13,696 nucleotides of DNA from Pseudomonadota bacterium (GTDB lineage Bacteria; CALINM01): NCBI GenBank assembly GCA_026415985.1, contig JAOAGA010000047.1:1-13696 (forward strand). The letters run 5' to 3'. Below are positions 13,065 to 13,696 of this stretch, in pieces. The translations under genes and the position numbers were made by a program. The notes beneath the pieces were generated by a model. It was not told the origin of the DNA, did no database searches, and was given only the letters and a program-made list of their open reading frames with translations. How positions within the stretch are numbered: the stretch's first letter is position 1; the number at the start of each line of letters is the position of its first letter.

Positions 13065-13696
13065 ATGGATCAGGAAAGAATGGTTTATGAACGTTATAAA
13101 AGGGCATCGGAGAAAAAAGAGGAATCTCTTTGTTGTCCCACATCTTATAACAGAAAATATTTAGATATAATTCCGGAAGAGATAATAGAAAAGGATTACG
13201 GATGTGGAGATCCCTCCAAATATATTCTTGAAGGAGAAACAGTGCTTGATCTGGGTTCAGGGGGTGGTAAGCTTGTTTATATAATTGCTCAGGTAGTAGG
13301 GAGCCAAGGAAAGGTAATTGGTGTTGATATGAATAAAGATATGATTTCATTGGCAAAAAGGTATGAGAATATTATGACGGAGAGGTTGGGCTATAAAAAT
13401 TTTGAGTTTAAAAGGGGAAGAATTCAGAACCTGAAACTTGATCTGGATAAATTAGATACATTTTTGAAGAAAAAACCTGTCTTTAATGTTGAAGATTATT
13501 TATCTCTCGATTTTGCCATTAAAGAGATGGAGGATGAATCTCCTTTAGTACCTGACAATGATATAGACGTGGTCGTTTCCAATTGTGTTTTAAATCTTGT
13601 CAGAGATGATGAAAAATTAGACCTTTTTAAAGAGATTTTCAGAGTTTTGAAAAAAGACGGCAGGGCTATTATCAGCGATATTGTCTCTGATAAAGA
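13065..13696 (+). CDS. ArsM-like arsenite S-adenosylmethionine methyltransferase, 3' end missing
   Basis: Frame open for 210 codons to the right edge; AGGAG lies 5 bases before the ATG. Class I SAM methyltransferase: motif I VLDLGSGGGKL (60-70), acidic end of strand 2 at VIGVDMN (84-90), and the post-motif FRVLKKDGRAIISDI (192-206). Two arsenic-ligand positions of ArsM are present: Cys47 in KDYGCGDPSKY (YGCGNP in ArsM) and Cys174 in VVSNCVLNLV (ISNCVINL in ArsM). An extra SLCCPTSY at 21-28 gives a vicinal Cys pair. About 40 residues (127-165) are inserted between the GRIQNL strand and the SNC motif, a feature I associate with the subgroup beside radical SAM ArsS. The third ArsM cysteine would lie beyond the window. 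Probably methylates trivalent arsenic as a step to arsenosugars; simple detoxification is the alternative. Confidence 0.85.
   Translation, partial: MDQERMVYERYKRASEKKEESLCCPTSYNRKYLDIIPEEIIEKDYGCGDPSKYILEGETVLDLGSGGGKLVYIIAQVVGSQGKVIGVDMNKDMISLAKRYENIMTERLGYKNFEFKRGRIQNLKLDLDKLDTFLKKKPVFNVEDYLSLDFAIKEMEDESPLVPDNDIDVVVSNCVLNLVRDDEKLDLFKEIFRVLKKDGRAIISDIVSDK

Noticed and set aside
13063-13356. Minus-strand reading frame of 97 codons at the right end
   Set aside because: It is antisense to the ArsM-like gene, which has a ribosome binding site and methyltransferase motifs.
1-13696. CRISPR array, insertion sequence, prophage, tRNA or rRNA
   Set aside because: No regularly spaced repeats, transposase or integrase genes, or RNA gene sequences were seen on either strand.

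Overview
The window is AT-rich (roughly one third G+C by eye), densely packed chromosomal DNA from a bacterium. It shows no mobile element, CRISPR array, rRNA or tRNA. Gene content fits an anaerobic or microaerophilic, low-GC, Gram-negative-like organism; the set resembles the Deferribacterota (Deferribacter/Calditerrivibrio type). It includes an Mrp/Mbh-type antiporter module, the anaerobe-type FeoB variant with a Cys-rich partner, aspartase, and an ArsM-like methyltransferase beside a TIGR04283-type glycosyltransferase. The phylum is an inference from overall resemblance, not shown by any single marker.

Layout. (1) 1-1458, minus strand: start of an Mrp/Mbh-type cation antiporter operon, mrpE-mrpF-mrpG then a fused MbhD-MbhE subunit that runs off the left edge. 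(2) 1636-4619, plus strand: a cytidylate-kinase-like protein with a BON-like tail, an NhaD/CitMHS-type ion transporter, and a monofunctional peptidoglycan glycosyltransferase (MtgA), tightly coupled. (3) 4605-7941, minus strand: an iron operon read as feoB, a 59-residue Cys-rich protein, an iron-type DtxR regulator fused to FeoA, then trmL. Its promoter carries a Fur box matching 18 of 19 consensus positions and overlapping the -10. (4) 8083-9483, plus strand: aspartate ammonia-lyase, divergent from feoB, with candidate promoters sharing the same stretch of DNA. (5) 9480-11735, minus strand: yajQ, rmuC, and a small helix-turn-helix/zinc-ribbon protein. (6) 11968 to the right edge, plus strand: an exported rhodanese-like protein, a TIGR04283-type glycosyltransferase, and an ArsM-like arsenite methyltransferase cut by the window end.

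How they work together. The left end and the NhaD-like transporter concern Na+/H+ balance. The middle is a ferrous-iron uptake system that appears to be under Fur control while encoding its own DtxR-FeoA protein. The right end is the most interesting part: the gene combination matches loci annotated for arsenosugar (formerly rSAM/selenodomain-associated) biosynthesis, and predicts a radical SAM ArsS gene just beyond the window. Both convergent gene pairs overlap at their 3' ends, and most same-strand junctions are a few bases or overlapping, so the genome is compact.
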